38,803 nt of DNA from CAWBCI01 sp963787195 (GCA_963787195.1 CAWBCI010000017.1:1-38803); one strand, 5' to 3'. Shown: positions 8,409-18,260, numbered from the stretch's first letter. The notes: a model not told the origin generated them from the letters alone. Translations and numbers: made by a program.

Positions 8409-10872
8409 TTACCAGCTAAGAACGATCTTCCCTCCCGCTTCCACCGGAGCTATTTTCATCACCATTTGTTCCGGACGGGGTTCCCAGTTATAGAGCGGAT
8501 CGTCGGGTTGCAGGGCATTGTAGAGGTTTATCTCCCCCATAATGGTTTCTGTTTTCATCCCGTTTATCTTCCAATTCCCAACTATTTCATTAAAGCCATG
8601 AAGAATAAACTTTACTATTCTGAATTTGCTGCTAAAATCTCCCTCCGAGCTATCCAATACAATTTGCCTGGCATCGGGGTCAAAAGTCATAGCGCGTGTC
8701 ATGAAACGGCCCTTTTCGTATTCATAAGTCAATCCATCATCTTCATAATAATTAAAAGATGTTTTCTCTTTTCCATAATAAACATGGATGAATAGTGTAT
8801 CAGATGGTTTTTCACTTGTATTTTGGATGATGTTCTGCATGGGAATAATGCTTCCCCCTTTCGCAAAGACAGGAAGTTTATTCAGAGGGCATTCGGTATT
8901 GATCTCCTGTTTACCATCATATTTTTCACCGTTCAGGAAATCATACCATATGCCTTCCGGAAGGTAAACTTTTGTAAGCTTTTGGGTGCTTTCAACAGGC
9001 GCCACCAGGAGGCCCGGACCAAACATGTATTCCTCCTGGTAAACCCGGTACCAGCATTTTTCATCTTCTGGATGTTTAATAACCAGAGATCGACTGACAG
9101 GCATTCCCGTCTGGTGGGCTTCAAAGAATACCGAATACAGATAAGGCAACAAGCGATAGCGCAAGACTGATGTAATTCCTTGCTATATCCTTCACATCAT
9201 CTCCGTAAACCCAGGGTTCGGAAGACTTTTCGTTATAGGCTTTATGTACCCGGAAGAAAGGTGTGAAGGCACCAATGCTAATCCATCTGCCGAAAAGACT
9301 GGCGCTGGTTTCACCCGAAAATCCGCCTATATCCACCCCGGCAAAGGGCATCCCACTGATGCCAAGGGAATTCACAAGTCGGCAACCCAGCAGCATATGC
9401 TCCTCACTGGCCACATTATCACCTGTCCAGATTGCGGTAAAGCGCTGGGCTCCGGAAAAAGCAGCCCGGGTAAGGACCAGGGGCCTTTTGCCATTCAGCA
9501 GGGAACGAGTCCCCTCATAAGTGCTTCTCGACATTTCCAGGGCGTATACATTCTTTGCCTGGCGGTATCCGGCACCTTTGCCATCCCAGTTGAGGCGTAC
9601 ATTTGTAGGCGTCGCACCTCCGCCCCAGGAAGCTATTTCGTTCATATCGTTCCAGAAGCCTTCCACTCCCGCATCCGAGAGTATTTTAAACTGTTTTCCC
9701 CACCAGGTCCTCACATCCGCTTTTGTGAAATCGGGGAAGTGGCACCAGCCGGGCCATACCTGGGCAGTATAATCCGTGCCGTCAGGATATTTGATGAAAA
9801 CATTCTTTTTTAATCCATCTTCATAAATATTATAGCCCTTCTCAACTTTTACACCCGGATCTATAATTGCAGTTGTATGAAATCCCATATTTTTCAGGCT
9901 ATCTACCATTTTATGGGGCTGCGGAAAACGTTCAGGGTTCCATGTAAAGAGTTTATAATGATCCATATAATGAATGTCCAAATAAATGACATCAGCAGGG
10001 ATCTTCTTCTCCCTGAAGGTTTTTGCTATTCTCAGCACTTCGGAATCGGGGAAATAACTCCAGCGGCATTGCTGAAAACCAAGTGCCCACAATGGTGGCA
10101 TGGGCATCCTGCCAGTCAGGTAAGTATAATTTTGGATGATCTCTGCTATATTCTTCCCATAAATAAAATAATAATTCATCTCACCGGCATCTGCGCCAAA
10201 TGAAGAAAAGCGGTCGTTGGAGGCCCCGAAATTGAAATAACTTTTATACGTATTATCGAAATAAATTCCATAAGCCAATCCATGATGATATCCAATATAA
10301 AACGGAAAGGATGAATAAATTGCATCATCGCTGGTGCGGTAAGCCCAGTTATCGGTATTCCAGTTGGTATGGGCTTCCCCTCTGCGGTCGAGGTTGCCGG
10401 GCTTCTCACCCAGGCCTATGAACTTCTCCCCTTCCTGCAGTTTTTTGTAAGTTGTAACTTCCTCGCCTGTCCAGGTCGTTCCAAAGGCTGAATCGTCTTC
10501 ATTGATGATCTCCCCTGCTATGTTCTTAAATGTGAATCTCACCGGGGTCTTTGAAATGCTTAGCACCAGCGAATCCGTAGAAATGACTATTTCACTTCCC
10601 TTATCTTCTACTTTAACATCACAATTCAACTTTTTTCCAATCACAGAATAAGAAAAATCTTCTTCAAATTTCTCTTTACTTATCCGGATCCTGATTATTT
10701 CCGGGCTGTAGACTATTACACCGGCTTTGCCATTCGTAGTTTCGAGGACAATTTCCTGTCCTTTATTCCCGAATGATTTGAGGGAGCCAAGGCTATTGTC
10801 GGGGTATGTTTGGGCCATAGAGTTTGATGAAAAAAGGCTGATTAGGAAGCTAAGGATTAATAATTTTTTCAT
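8409..10872 (-). pseudogene. GH31 alpha-glucosidase/xylosidase, one frameshift
   Basis: Secreted family 31 glycoside hydrolase in two reading frames. The first part (start 10872) has a signal peptide ending near SMAQ, an N-terminal beta-sandwich, and a TIM barrel with the nucleophile motif WNDMNE (D409) and acid/base WTGDN (D485). After NYISL (about residue 570) the frame is lost. The other frame resumes exactly with RYRLLPYLYSVF, the normal GH31 continuation, and runs 250 residues to 8409. Removing one A of the AA at 9163-9164 restores a protein of about 820 aa, normal for the family. Both catalytic residues precede the break, but the barrel end and C-terminal domains would be lost. Either a young pseudogene or a sequence error. 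Adjacent to GH38 on the same strand, suggesting a glycan-degradation pair. Confidence 0.85.
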
Positions 10873-10924
10873 GGGGATGAAATTTAGTACAAAGTAAGGG
10901 GATTTTTTGCGTCCTGCTAATTTC

Positions 10925-10952
10925 TCGGGCTACGACTATAGTCGTAGCCCGA
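10925..10952. repeat. CTATAG-centred palindrome, type A copy 1
   Basis: Perfect 28-base palindrome between the GH38 stop and the GH31 start. From the centre outward the right arm reads CTATAGTCGTAGCCCGA. One of six related elements in the window. It begins six bases after the GH38 stop on the minus strand, so it could serve as a transcript-end hairpin, although no U-run follows on that strand. Confidence 0.9.
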
Positions 10953-10957
10953 CTTTT

Positions 10958-13900
10958 TTAGCGGAACCGTCCAATCAGCGGCTGCCGTTGGGATACCGCC
11001 TCCTCTTCGGCCCTTTCAGGATTAAACTTCCCGTGAGGAATTATTATATAACGGTACTCCCCTTCCCCTTCCTGTGAAGCTGCATAATTCGTTTCCCAGT
11101 AATTATTCATCAGGTAGGAAAAAACAGTCTGTGAAGGAGGAATATGATCTACCCATCCGGTCACAATTTCGTCCATCGTCAAACGATCCACTTCAAACAA
11201 AGGCGCATCCGGACAAATCAGTGTGACACCTGCGGTATCACTGGAAACATCCAGCCAGTGTTCCATACAAAGAAAATTCTTATTGGCACCGGGAGCCTGG
11301 TCAATCTCCGGCCTGCAATAGCCATAGGCAAGGTCATAACGGATCTGCCCGCCTGGCATATTAAAAGGGAAAGCGATATGTACCGCTTCCGGGCTCAAAA
11401 CTTTTTGTTTATCAATATGATTTATGATCCTGATCATATCCAAGTCATCTATCAATTGAATATCGGCATAGTAAGAATTACATCCCGGCGCATCCAGTTC
11501 CAGCCTGATTACTTTCATCACCGGTCCATCTTCCAGTACCTTAACATTCTTCACAACTGCCGGAAGTGGATTATCGGGTTTTCTTCCTTCAACATAAAAA
11601 TACTCATTCAAACCCTTCAAATTCTTAGTATCCGCCAATTCCCGCCCTTCCGGCAAATAAACCAAAGATTTGATAGCTCCCGTTTTCTCATCTATCTTAA
11701 TCGTAAACTTATCTGAATCAAATGATTCCCCGTTTCTGTCATCCCCCCCCTCACTAACGACTGAAGACTGAATACTAAAGACTTTCCTTCCCTTCGCCGG
11801 AACATCCCCGGCAATGAAAATCAAAGTCCCGTCACCCAGAAGCTGCGCGGGGACCTTTTTGCCGTCTTCATTAGTCAGTATAGGAACTGTCTTATAAGCA
11901 ACATCAGCCATAGTCACCAGACCGGTCCTGGACCAGGAGCAGGTATTAATTACTTCGATGGCAGTCACGGCCGGGCTTCCCAGTGCACGGCTCATCAGCG
12001 CTTCCTTCAACAGTTTTTTGCTTTGCTTCTCCCCATCAAGGGCATACTGTTTCTTTATCTCCCACTGACTGATTGTAAAGGGCGAATCAGGCTCGCTGAT
12101 AGAATTCCAGGAACCCCAGGTATGTTCGTCATAGAGCAATACATTCTGCCATGCTTTGTGGAATTCTTCTTCCGGGATATTGGAAGGATTGAGCATGGTC
12201 CACAATGTTTTCGCCTGGATAAGCCTGCTTGCATTGGCCCGGTTCAAAGTAGTTTCCCTGGCGGTTGAATAAGCCCCGTCTTCCCAGTAGCCGGTGATAT
12301 CTCCCTTTAATTTCAGGGATCTCCTTTCCATGCTTAGCTTCAAATTCCGAAAAGGCTTCTCCTACAGTGGATATCACCACATTCGGTGTGACAAATTTTT
12401 CATTCCAGGCTTTTACTTCATCTGGCAAAAGCATATCCACAGGCCCGTTATCAGAGCCTATGTTATATCGAAGCATGACCTCCTCATAAGGGTAATTACT
12501 TTCTTCAAGTTCATTCAAATATCCGAATACCAGGTCTTCCCGAAGTCTTTTTTGGATGCTTTTATAATCCAAACCGGTATGAAAGAGGGAATATCCTGCA
12601 CCATGCACCCAGCAAAGTACACTGTCCATCCCCGTTTGGGATACCCAGTAAAAAGGCTTGTCTCCCAGTTTCTCTATTATGTCGCCTATGCGGTGGCCAC
12701 GGTTGGTGCCCAGCGACAGATATTTTACGCCGCTCTTAGCCATGGCCGGTACTATAGCCCAGGACCAGCCGGGAATGTCGGTGATCATTGCCGAGGTCAG
12801 ATTGACGCCACATTCCTTTGAAATCCGCCTTCCGGCCTCCAGCAATTGGTCCAGTTCCTCCGCCCCACAGAGCCCGGTAAGTTCGTTTGCATAAAAACCG
12901 TCAAGTTCTATGCTTCCCGCTTTCACAGCCTTCTGAAATTCGGCTTTCTTCTCCGGCCCTAGCTTTTCATAATAAGAATCCACGGCCCACATTACTTCGG
13001 TACACCATTTCATCCTTGCATCTTCCGGATAATCTTTTGTCTTTTCAGAAAGCGCCAGGGCATCGTCCAGGTTTTTCCATTGCATCCTTTCCACCTCCGG
13101 CTGCACATTGGTATAACCTATATCGTTATGGGAATGATGGAGAAGGTAGATTGTTCGCTGTTTCACCGGCTCTATGGTAAAATCCTGGTTCGCCAGGACA
13201 TTTTTGCCAGCCTTTATCCTTACGTGGATATTTGTTGTTTCTTTTATCCTTGGGACAGGAAGGTAAAGCGAGTTATACCCAAAATCCAGGGATTGCCTGA
13301 TCACCTGGTCACCTATTGTGGTTTTCACTCGGACCGGATCGGCATAATGTACGATCGCGGCATGCAATAACTGGAACTCTCCCTTCTCACCCCTTTGCAC
13401 TGCCTGTTCCGGTGAAAGTGTGACCTTGTCTATAGCTTCATACTTGAAAACCATAAACCATGTGCGGCTTCCGGCGCTATCGCCGGTGACTTTTAGTTTC
13501 ACTGACTTACCAGGTGCCGCGAACTTTTTCGGAAGATTCAAAAAGAGGTAGCCCATGAAATCCCCGTAGCGATCCACCTGGCTGGCTTTGAATTCCAACA
13601 TGGAGCCATCCGGCCCCGGGCATTGCATATCTTTTTGCAGGGTATCTGTTGGAGAAATAATAGTAAAGAAGGGAAGGTCATCCACCCAGAGCTGCCACTC
13701 ATGCGGGTCCTCAGGGTTCACATCTATGCCGGCGAGCATCAGGAAAGTGACCGTCTCTCCTTTGATATCTCCAGGGACCGTATCAGTTTCCCACTCTATG
13801 TACCTCTTTTCATCCTCTGAGCGGATGAGCAGGGATACGTTGGCATCGGGCTGTGGGGCATGGTATTGCAGTTCTTCGCCGGCAATTGCCCGGTGATAAC

Positions 13901-14021
13901 CAGGGACAAAAGGCTGTGCGAGGCAGTGAAGTGGGAAAACAATTGCCAGTATTGCCAAAATTTTCAGGAGATTCTTCAATTGCTCTGTTATTTGGTATTG
14001 AATAGATTGCGGTATAGGCAT
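10958..14021 (-). pseudogene. GH38 alpha-mannosidase, one frameshift
   Basis: Family 38 hydrolase in two frames. The first part (start 14021) has a hydrophobic export signal (about residues 17-35, ending CLAQP), a non-catalytic N-terminal region, and the zinc motif HSHNDIGYT (H298, D300). The probable nucleophile is D415 in MITDIPGW. The frame is lost after EIPEIKG (residue 573). The second frame picks up at once with DITGYWEDGAYS and continues 447 residues through the GH38 C-terminal domain. Deleting one base of the CCC at 12303-12305 (GGG on the coding strand) rebuilds about 1,020 aa. The N-terminal extension before the signal is long; a TTG start at residue 16 would give a more typical signal peptide. 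A single indel in a homopolymer may be decay or an assembly error. Confidence 0.85.
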
Positions 14022-14114
14022 TCCTGTTTTTTAAAAGTAATTTTTATCACTGAAAGCGCTGTTTTCTTTTAGTCCTCTTTTTATTAGCGGATATAAAGTT
14101 ATGAAAGATAATTT

Positions 14115-14156
14115 CAAAAACTCGGGCTACGACTATAGTCGTAGCCCGAGTTTTTG
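14115..14156. repeat. CTATAG-centred palindrome, type A copy 2
   Basis: Perfect 42-base palindrome, the longest of the family; the arms end in A5/T5 tracts, which gives it the look of a bidirectional terminator. However, it lies between the divergent starts of GH38 (14021, minus) and the YdeI-like gene (14218, plus), upstream of both, where a terminator serves neither gene. Confidence 0.93.
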
Positions 14157-14217
14157 GAATCCCCTTGAAATCAGCGCTCTTTTTTATTTACTTTGCTTAA
14201 AATAATTCCACCGATTT

Positions 14218-14850
14218 ATGACAACTCAAGCATCATCCAAAAACAAAAACAGCCGTATAGATGAATATATAACAAAATCCTTCCCTTTTGCTCAGCCCAT
14301 ACTGGCCCACCTGAGGAAACTAGTTCATGAAGCCTGTCCGGAGACCGAAGAAAAAATAAAGTGGGGATTCCCCCATTTCGATTACAAAGGACCTATGTGC
14401 AGTATGGCCGCCTTCAAGGAACATTGTGCCTTTACTTTCTGGAAAGGGGAATTGCTGGATGATCCGGATCATCTGCTAGACAAAAACAGAATGGAAGCCA
14501 TGGGCCAGCTGGGGAAAATCACCTGCCTGTCGGGCCTGCCGCCCGACAGCGCATTAATCGCTTTTATCAAAAATGCCATGCGCCTGAATGAAGAGGGGAT
14601 TAAACTTCCTAAAAACAAGGCCCCAATGGGAAAAAAGGAACTTGATATCCCGGTCTGGTTTAAAGAGGCTCTAAATAGCAATCCCAAGGCCCGGGAAGCC
14701 TTTGAGAATTTCAGTTACAGCCATCGCAAAGAATACCTGGAATATGTAACGGAAGCCAAACGGGATGAAACCCGACAGAAACGGATGCAACAATCTATCG
14801 AATGGCTGGCCGAGGGCAAATCACGGAACTGGAAGTACGAGAAAAAATAA
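14218..14850 (+). CDS. YdeI/OmdA-family protein with DUF1801 domain
   Basis: 210 aa cytoplasmic protein. The first ~115 residues form a DUF1801 domain (RIDEYITKSFPFAQPIL, EEKIKWGFPHFDYKG, and a FTFWKG strand). The C-terminal ~70 residues carry the bacteriocin-protection YdeI/OmdA signature, with IPVWFKEAL, SYSHRKEYLEYVTEAKRDETR and a terminal KSRNWKYEKK. This fusion is common in Bacteroidota. No biochemical function is established; the OmdA name comes from a reported link to outer-membrane protein phenotypes. It is monocistronic, followed immediately by the chimeric palindrome at 14851. Confidence 0.9.
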   Translation: MTTQASSKNKNSRIDEYITKSFPFAQPILAHLRKLVHEACPETEEKIKWGFPHFDYKGPMCSMAAFKEHCAFTFWKGELLDDPDHLLDKNRMEAMGQLGKITCLSGLPPDSALIAFIKNAMRLNEEGIKLPKNKAPMGKKELDIPVWFKEALNSNPKAREAFENFSYSHRKEYLEYVTEAKRDETRQKRMQQSIEWLAEGKSRNWKYEKK

Positions 14851-14884
14851 AGTCGGAGCCCCACTATAGTCGTAGCCCGAGAAT
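14851..14884. repeat. CTATAG-centred element, A/B chimera
   Basis: Starts directly after the stop codon at 14850. Its left half (AGTCGGAGCCCCACTATAG) matches the left arm of type B copies with one change. Its right half (CTATAGTCGTAGCCCGAG) matches the right arm of type A copies. The element is therefore not a palindrome: it is a direct repeat of GTCG(G/T)AGCCC around the CTATAG centre. Confidence 0.85.
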
Positions 14885-14898
14885 TATCGGTTCAATGT

Positions 14899-14928
14899 AA
14901 AAAAGCCGCCCCGGATCCCCGGAACGGC
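14899..14928 (-). terminator. Rho-independent terminator of kbl
   Basis: On the minus strand a 10-base-pair stem (GCCGTTCCGG with CCGGGGCGGC, two G-U pairs) with a GGAT tetraloop is followed directly by six T. It lies 33 bases beyond the kbl stop. Confidence 0.88.
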
Positions 14929-14961
14929 CTATGTTTATTGGGATTAGCTTTATTCTTCAGA

Positions 14962-16155
14962 TTACTTTATTACTTCCAGCTCTTTCCCAACCTTGATAAA
15001 AGCATTGATGGCCTTGTCAAGATGAGCCCTTTCATGACCTGCCGAAAGCTGGACGCGTATACGCGCCAGGCCCTTAGCCACTACCGGATAGTAAAAACCA
15101 ATCACATAAATGCCTTCCTTCAATAATTTTTCAGCCATAGTTTGCGAAAGTTTGGCATCATATAGCATAACAGCACAAATGGCTGATTTGGTCGGCTTGA
15201 TATCAAAACCGGCAGCTTTCATTTTTCCAAGGAAATATTCGGTGTTTTCGTGCAGCTTGTCCTGCAGCTCATTGGTCTCGGTCATCATGTCGAACATGGC
15301 AATTCCTGCACCAACTGCTGCCGGAATCAGTGAATTCGAGAAAAGGTAGGGACGTGAACGCTGCCTCAGCAGGCCGATGATCTCTTTTTTGCCGGTTGTG
15401 AAACCACCGATACCGCCACCAAAAGCTTTTCCGAGTGTTCCGGTGATAATATCAACCTCTCCGCGGATATTGAATAATTCAGTCACCCCACGACCCGTAT
15501 TACCAACCACACCGGCTGAATGACATTCGTCAACCATGATCAGTGCGTCGTATTTCTTGGCCAGCTCATTTATCTTGTCCAAAGGTGCTACATTCCCATC
15601 CATAGAGAAAACACCGTCGGTTACGATGATCTTGAAGCGGGCGGTCTTGGAAGCTTCTTTCAGTTTCTCTTCCAGGTCGGCCATGTCGGCATTATTATAA
15701 CGGAAACGCTGAGCTTTGCAAAGACGCACGCCATCAATAATTGATGCATGATTTAATGAGTCGGAAATGATTGCATCTTCTTCCGAAAATAAGGGTTCAA
15801 ATACCCCCCCGTTTGCATCGAAAGCAGCTGCATAGAGAATAGTATCTTCAGTACCAAAAAATTCGGAGATCTTACGTTCCAGGGTCTTGTGAATATCCTG
15901 TGTTCCACAGATAAAGCGGACCGATGACATACCGAATCCATGTGAATCAAGAGTATCTTTGGCGGCTTGAACCAGTTTAGGGTGGTTCGACAGGCCAAGG
16001 TAGTTATTGGCACAGAAATTCAAAACTTTCTGGCCGGTATTCAGACCGATTTCAGCCCCCTGGGGTGATGTAATGATGCGTTCATTTTTAAACAAACCGG
16101 CTTCTTCGATGCTTTTCAGTTCATTCGTGAGCCAATCTTTCATTTTTCCGTACAT
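14962..16155 (-). CDS. kbl: Glycine C-acetyltransferase (2-amino-3-ketobutyrate CoA ligase)
   Basis: Cytoplasmic PLP enzyme that cleaves 2-amino-3-ketobutyrate with CoA to glycine and acetyl-CoA. At 397 aa it matches the length of the E. coli enzyme. The PLP lysine is K243 in TGTLGKAFGGG. Other alpha-oxoamine-synthase marks are CANNYLGLSNHP (about 48-59), GTQDIHKTLE (84-93), SLNHASIIDG (133-142) and VDECHSAG (208-215). The substrate-producing enzyme, threonine dehydrogenase, is encoded 2.1 kb away on the other strand (18261-19223), which makes Kbl much more likely than serine palmitoyltransferase or KAPA synthase. It has its own promoter-like site at 16208-16238 and terminator at 14899-14928. 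Confidence 0.95.
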   Translation of the reverse strand: MYGKMKDWLTNELKSIEEAGLFKNERIITSPQGAEIGLNTGQKVLNFCANNYLGLSNHPKLVQAAKDTLDSHGFGMSSVRFICGTQDIHKTLERKISEFFGTEDTILYAAAFDANGGVFEPLFSEEDAIISDSLNHASIIDGVRLCKAQRFRYNNADMADLEEKLKEASKTARFKIIVTDGVFSMDGNVAPLDKINELAKKYDALIMVDECHSAGVVGNTGRGVTELFNIRGEVDIITGTLGKAFGGGIGGFTTGKKEIIGLLRQRSRPYLFSNSLIPAAVGAGIAMFDMMTETNELQDKLHENTEYFLGKMKAAGFDIKPTKSAICAVMLYDAKLSQTMAEKLLKEGIYVIGFYYPVVAKGLARIRVQLSAGHERAHLDKAINAFIKVGKELEVIK

Positions 16156-16207
16156 AAGACTATATTTTAAGATGTTAGTATTGTGTTATTGTATTAACAA
16201 CAGAGTG

Positions 16208-16238
16208 CAAAGATACTTTTTTCAGGGAATGGAAGAAA
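16208..16238 (-). promoter_or_regulatory. Bacteroidota-type promoter of kbl
   Basis: On the minus strand, TATCTTTG (16208-16215) matches the TAnnTTTG -7 element. It is preceded at 19 bases by TTTC (16235-16238), one base off the TTTG -33 element. It sits about 53 bases upstream of the kbl start. Confidence 0.65.
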
Positions 16239-16276
16239 GGGGATTGATAAAAATATATTCATGGTGCAGGGTACTA

Positions 16277-16324
16277 AGTCAGCAGTCGTCAGTCGTCAGT
16301 CAGCGTCAGCGGTCAGGAGTCAGC
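16277..16324. repeat. GTCAG-rich imperfect tandem repeat
   Basis: About 48 bases built from GTCAG and GTCGTCA units (AGTCAGCAGTCGTCAGTCGT and on). It lies in the 244-base gap between kbl and the esterase gene. Related in style, not in sequence, to the heptamer array at 2447. Nothing else is evident in this gap apart from the kbl promoter. Confidence 0.85.
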
Positions 16325-16399
16325 AAAAGATCGGAATACTCCCAAAAGTAGTAATCACCAATAAATACTCCTTAAATCATGTAAATCTGAAATTTTACC

Positions 16400-17656
16400 T
16401 CATCTCTTCTTCCCAAAGAAATACTCCAGTATCTCGCCCGTCCTTTCCCTCCAGTTGGCCCATTCATGCCCGTCGTCAACTATATTGAACTGATGAGGGA
16501 TATTTTGCTTTTCCAGTTCAATGTGAAAATCACTGTTTGCCTCCAGGAAGGTTCTGGTATCCAGATAGCCCTGTCCAAGATCATATCTTCCTACATCAAA
16601 ATAGATACGAAGACTGGGTAAATCCGTCCCTTTTCCAATGAGCTTTTTTAAAGCCCGGGAAATTTCACTTGTGATGGTCGGGGACTGGCCTGCCCCGCAT
16701 CCGAACACATCACTGCGACTGAACAGCGCAAGCAGGGCAAAATGCCCCCCGGCGCTGATACCTGTGATACCGCGCTTTCCTGCCAGTTTGGATGTCTTGT
16801 AAGTACTGTCGATCATGGGCACTATGTCCCTGCAAAGCCCATCCAGGAAGATCCCGTCCTTCTTTCCTAAATATTCGCCGCCCCTGTCGACCGGCGGCAC
16901 AAAAACCACTATCACCGGCTCTATCTTATTCGCGGCGATCAGGTTGTCCAGTACATTGGGATAAGCCATATAAACCAGGGCTTCCAGGCCGTCCATCACG
17001 TAAAGTACAGGCAGATCCGATAAACTGTCGTATCCCGGCGGCAAATAAACTTTCAGCGGGCGGGAAAGTATGGACGTGTCCCTGCTCTTGAAATACATGC
17101 TGTCGATGCGCCCATGTTGTATTGCTGCATTGAAGTTCAGGTCCGGATCACTATGAAATCCCGGCATGGCCACCTGTGAATGGGGACCGAAGCCGCTGGG
17201 AGTGATCACCGGATTGCGGGGATCGGTCATGTACACCGAATCTATGATAAACTGGTAATCCAGGCGGGCATCTGCCGGGACCGTGTAGCTTATATAGTAG
17301 AACGATGAATCACCGCAATTTACAAACTTCATATTCTCAGGTGCAGACCATGCCGATTGCAGGTCGCCTGTGATCAGCACTTCTTTGGCTTTCCCATACC
17401 AGTAAAGTCCGAAGACCGTATCCGAATCTATTACAGGAGTTTGTGTGTATTCCTTTACAAATTTCTTCACAAGCACATCACGCTCCTGAAGGGGAAGGGA
17501 TGCCAACTCTTTTGCAAAAGACGTCAGACTGCTTTGCATTCCTGTCGATGCTGCAATCGGAGGCGTTCCAGGCATGCAGGAGTTTAATGCTATGCTCAGT
17601 CCCAGGTAAATTCCCATGCCTGTCATCATGAAAACCAGTTTTTTAATGCCTTTCAT
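16400..17656 (-). CDS. Esterase-D-type hydrolase lipoprotein (Fes-like)
   Basis: 418 aa. An N-terminal hydrophobic stretch ends in IALNSC, so C27 is a probable lipidation site. An early-set/CBM48-like beta domain (about 80-165) resembles those that precede enterochelin esterases. An alpha/beta hydrolase domain of the putative esterase family follows, with the nucleophile S301 in GISAGG and the probable catalytic H397 in DDGHEW. The LPVLYVMDG strand (about 215-223) is typical of esterase D/Fes proteins. Substrates in this family range from ferric enterobactin to acetylated or feruloylated xylan; nothing here decides between them. No operon partner: kbl lies beyond a repeat-filled gap. Confidence 0.85.
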   Translation of the reverse strand: MKGIKKLVFMMTGMGIYLGLSIALNSCMPGTPPIAASTGMQSSLTSFAKELASLPLQERDVLVKKFVKEYTQTPVIDSDTVFGLYWYGKAKEVLITGDLQSAWSAPENMKFVNCGDSSFYYISYTVPADARLDYQFIIDSVYMTDPRNPVITPSGFGPHSQVAMPGFHSDPDLNFNAAIQHGRIDSMYFKSRDTSILSRPLKVYLPPGYDSLSDLPVLYVMDGLEALVYMAYPNVLDNLIAANKIEPVIVVFVPPVDRGGEYLGKKDGIFLDGLCRDIVPMIDSTYKTSKLAGKRGITGISAGGHFALLALFSRSDVFGCGAGQSPTITSEISRALKKLIGKGTDLPSLRIYFDVGRYDLGQGYLDTRTFLEANSDFHIELEKQNIPHQFNIVDDGHEWANWRERTGEILEYFFGKKR

Positions 17657-17678
17657 ACTTTGATCTTATGTTTTTTTT

Positions 17679-17782
17679 GGGCGTTTCCCCCGAGGCCCAA
17701 GGGCCCCGGGGGCCGGGCTATCCGCTCCAAGTCCTCCCCCGAATAAATCGGGGTCCGGGCTTTCCGCTCCTATCCCTAACGC
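17679..17782. repeat. Structured intergenic element with two half-units
   Basis: Begins GGGCGTT and ends TAACGC, which are roughly complementary ends. Inside are two near-identical half-units, CCGGGCTATCCGCTCC (from 17713) and CCGGGCTTTCCGCTCC (from 17755). They are separated by a hairpin, CCCCGA-ATAAA-TCGGGG. A further GC-rich stem lies near 17687-17714. I recall GGGCGT...TCCGCT...CCTAACGC elements as recurrent in Bacteroidota intergenic DNA, but cannot verify this here. Confidence 0.65.
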
Positions 17783-17923
17783 GGGTCGGTGCAAATGAAA
17801 TACTTCCGGATATCGAAATTACGCCTTTATCTTAGTTTATCCTATGGGCATGAAAATTACTTCTCTGCAAACCGCCGGCAGATCCCGGCCTGCGCCGGGA
17901 TGACGTCTTTTGTGGAGTCTATA

Positions 17924-17973
17924 AAAGCGGTGCGGCACACATTACAAATCTTTACGGAGTGCCGCGCCGCTTT
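17924..17973. repeat. Inverted repeat, 15-bp stem
   Basis: AAAGCGGTGCGGCAC (17924-17938) pairs with GTGCCGCGCCGCTTT (17959-17973) with one T/G mismatch that can form a wobble, around a 20-base loop. It ends within a T-rich stretch and could terminate transcription rightward, though no gene ends there. Confidence 0.7.
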
Positions 17974-18215
17974 ATATTAATAAATAAAATGAACGTCATC
18001 CTGACACATGTCAGGATCTGTTAGCGGCATGCAGAAAGATATTTTTGTAATTTTATACTATCCGGAAGAATTAAATTCTTCAAAAAAATCCATGATCTCG
18101 AAATTATATTTGAAAGATGGAATTTCCCAATCCATACAATTCTACTTTTCAAATATAAAATCTCAAATTAAACATTTACAATTCCCTCCCCCTCTCCCAA
18201 TCCAATAATCTTTTA

Positions 18216-18223
18216 TACATTTG
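18216..18223 (+). promoter_or_regulatory. Promoter -7 element of threonine dehydrogenase
   Basis: TACATTTG fits TAnnTTTG, 38 bases upstream of the start codon. No clear -33 TTTG at the expected distance. Confidence 0.5.
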
Positions 18224-18260
18224 CCGCAGTGTTAATCAATTCACACAAATAGATAAAATT

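Larger units (their letters stand above)
17657..18260. other. 604-base gene-free gap packed with hairpin repeats
   Basis: From left to right it holds a GC-rich structured element (17679-17782), a hairpin with stem ATCCCGGC/GCCGGGAT (about 17882-17901), a 15-base-pair inverted repeat (17924-17938 with 17959-17973), and a near-perfect hairpin with stem ATCCTGACA (17998-18017). An AT-rich stretch with the promoter of the dehydrogenase gene follows. No credible ORF is present. Confidence 0.85.

Noticed and set aside
9244..9813. 189-codon plus-strand open frame
   Set aside because: Antisense to the GH31 catalytic barrel, which carries WNDMNE and WTGDN.
11144..11716. 190-codon plus-strand open frame
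   Set aside because: Antisense to the GH38 C-terminal part; composition is that of a shadow frame.
12129..14021. GH38 N-terminal part as an intact stand-alone enzyme
   Set aside because: It stops inside a conserved stretch, and the missing continuation is present in the next frame at the same base; the two are one gene.
14115..14156. Ordinary bidirectional terminator
   Set aside because: The hairpin with T-tracts lies upstream of both flanking divergent genes, and other copies of the family lack a U-run; kept as a repeat instead.
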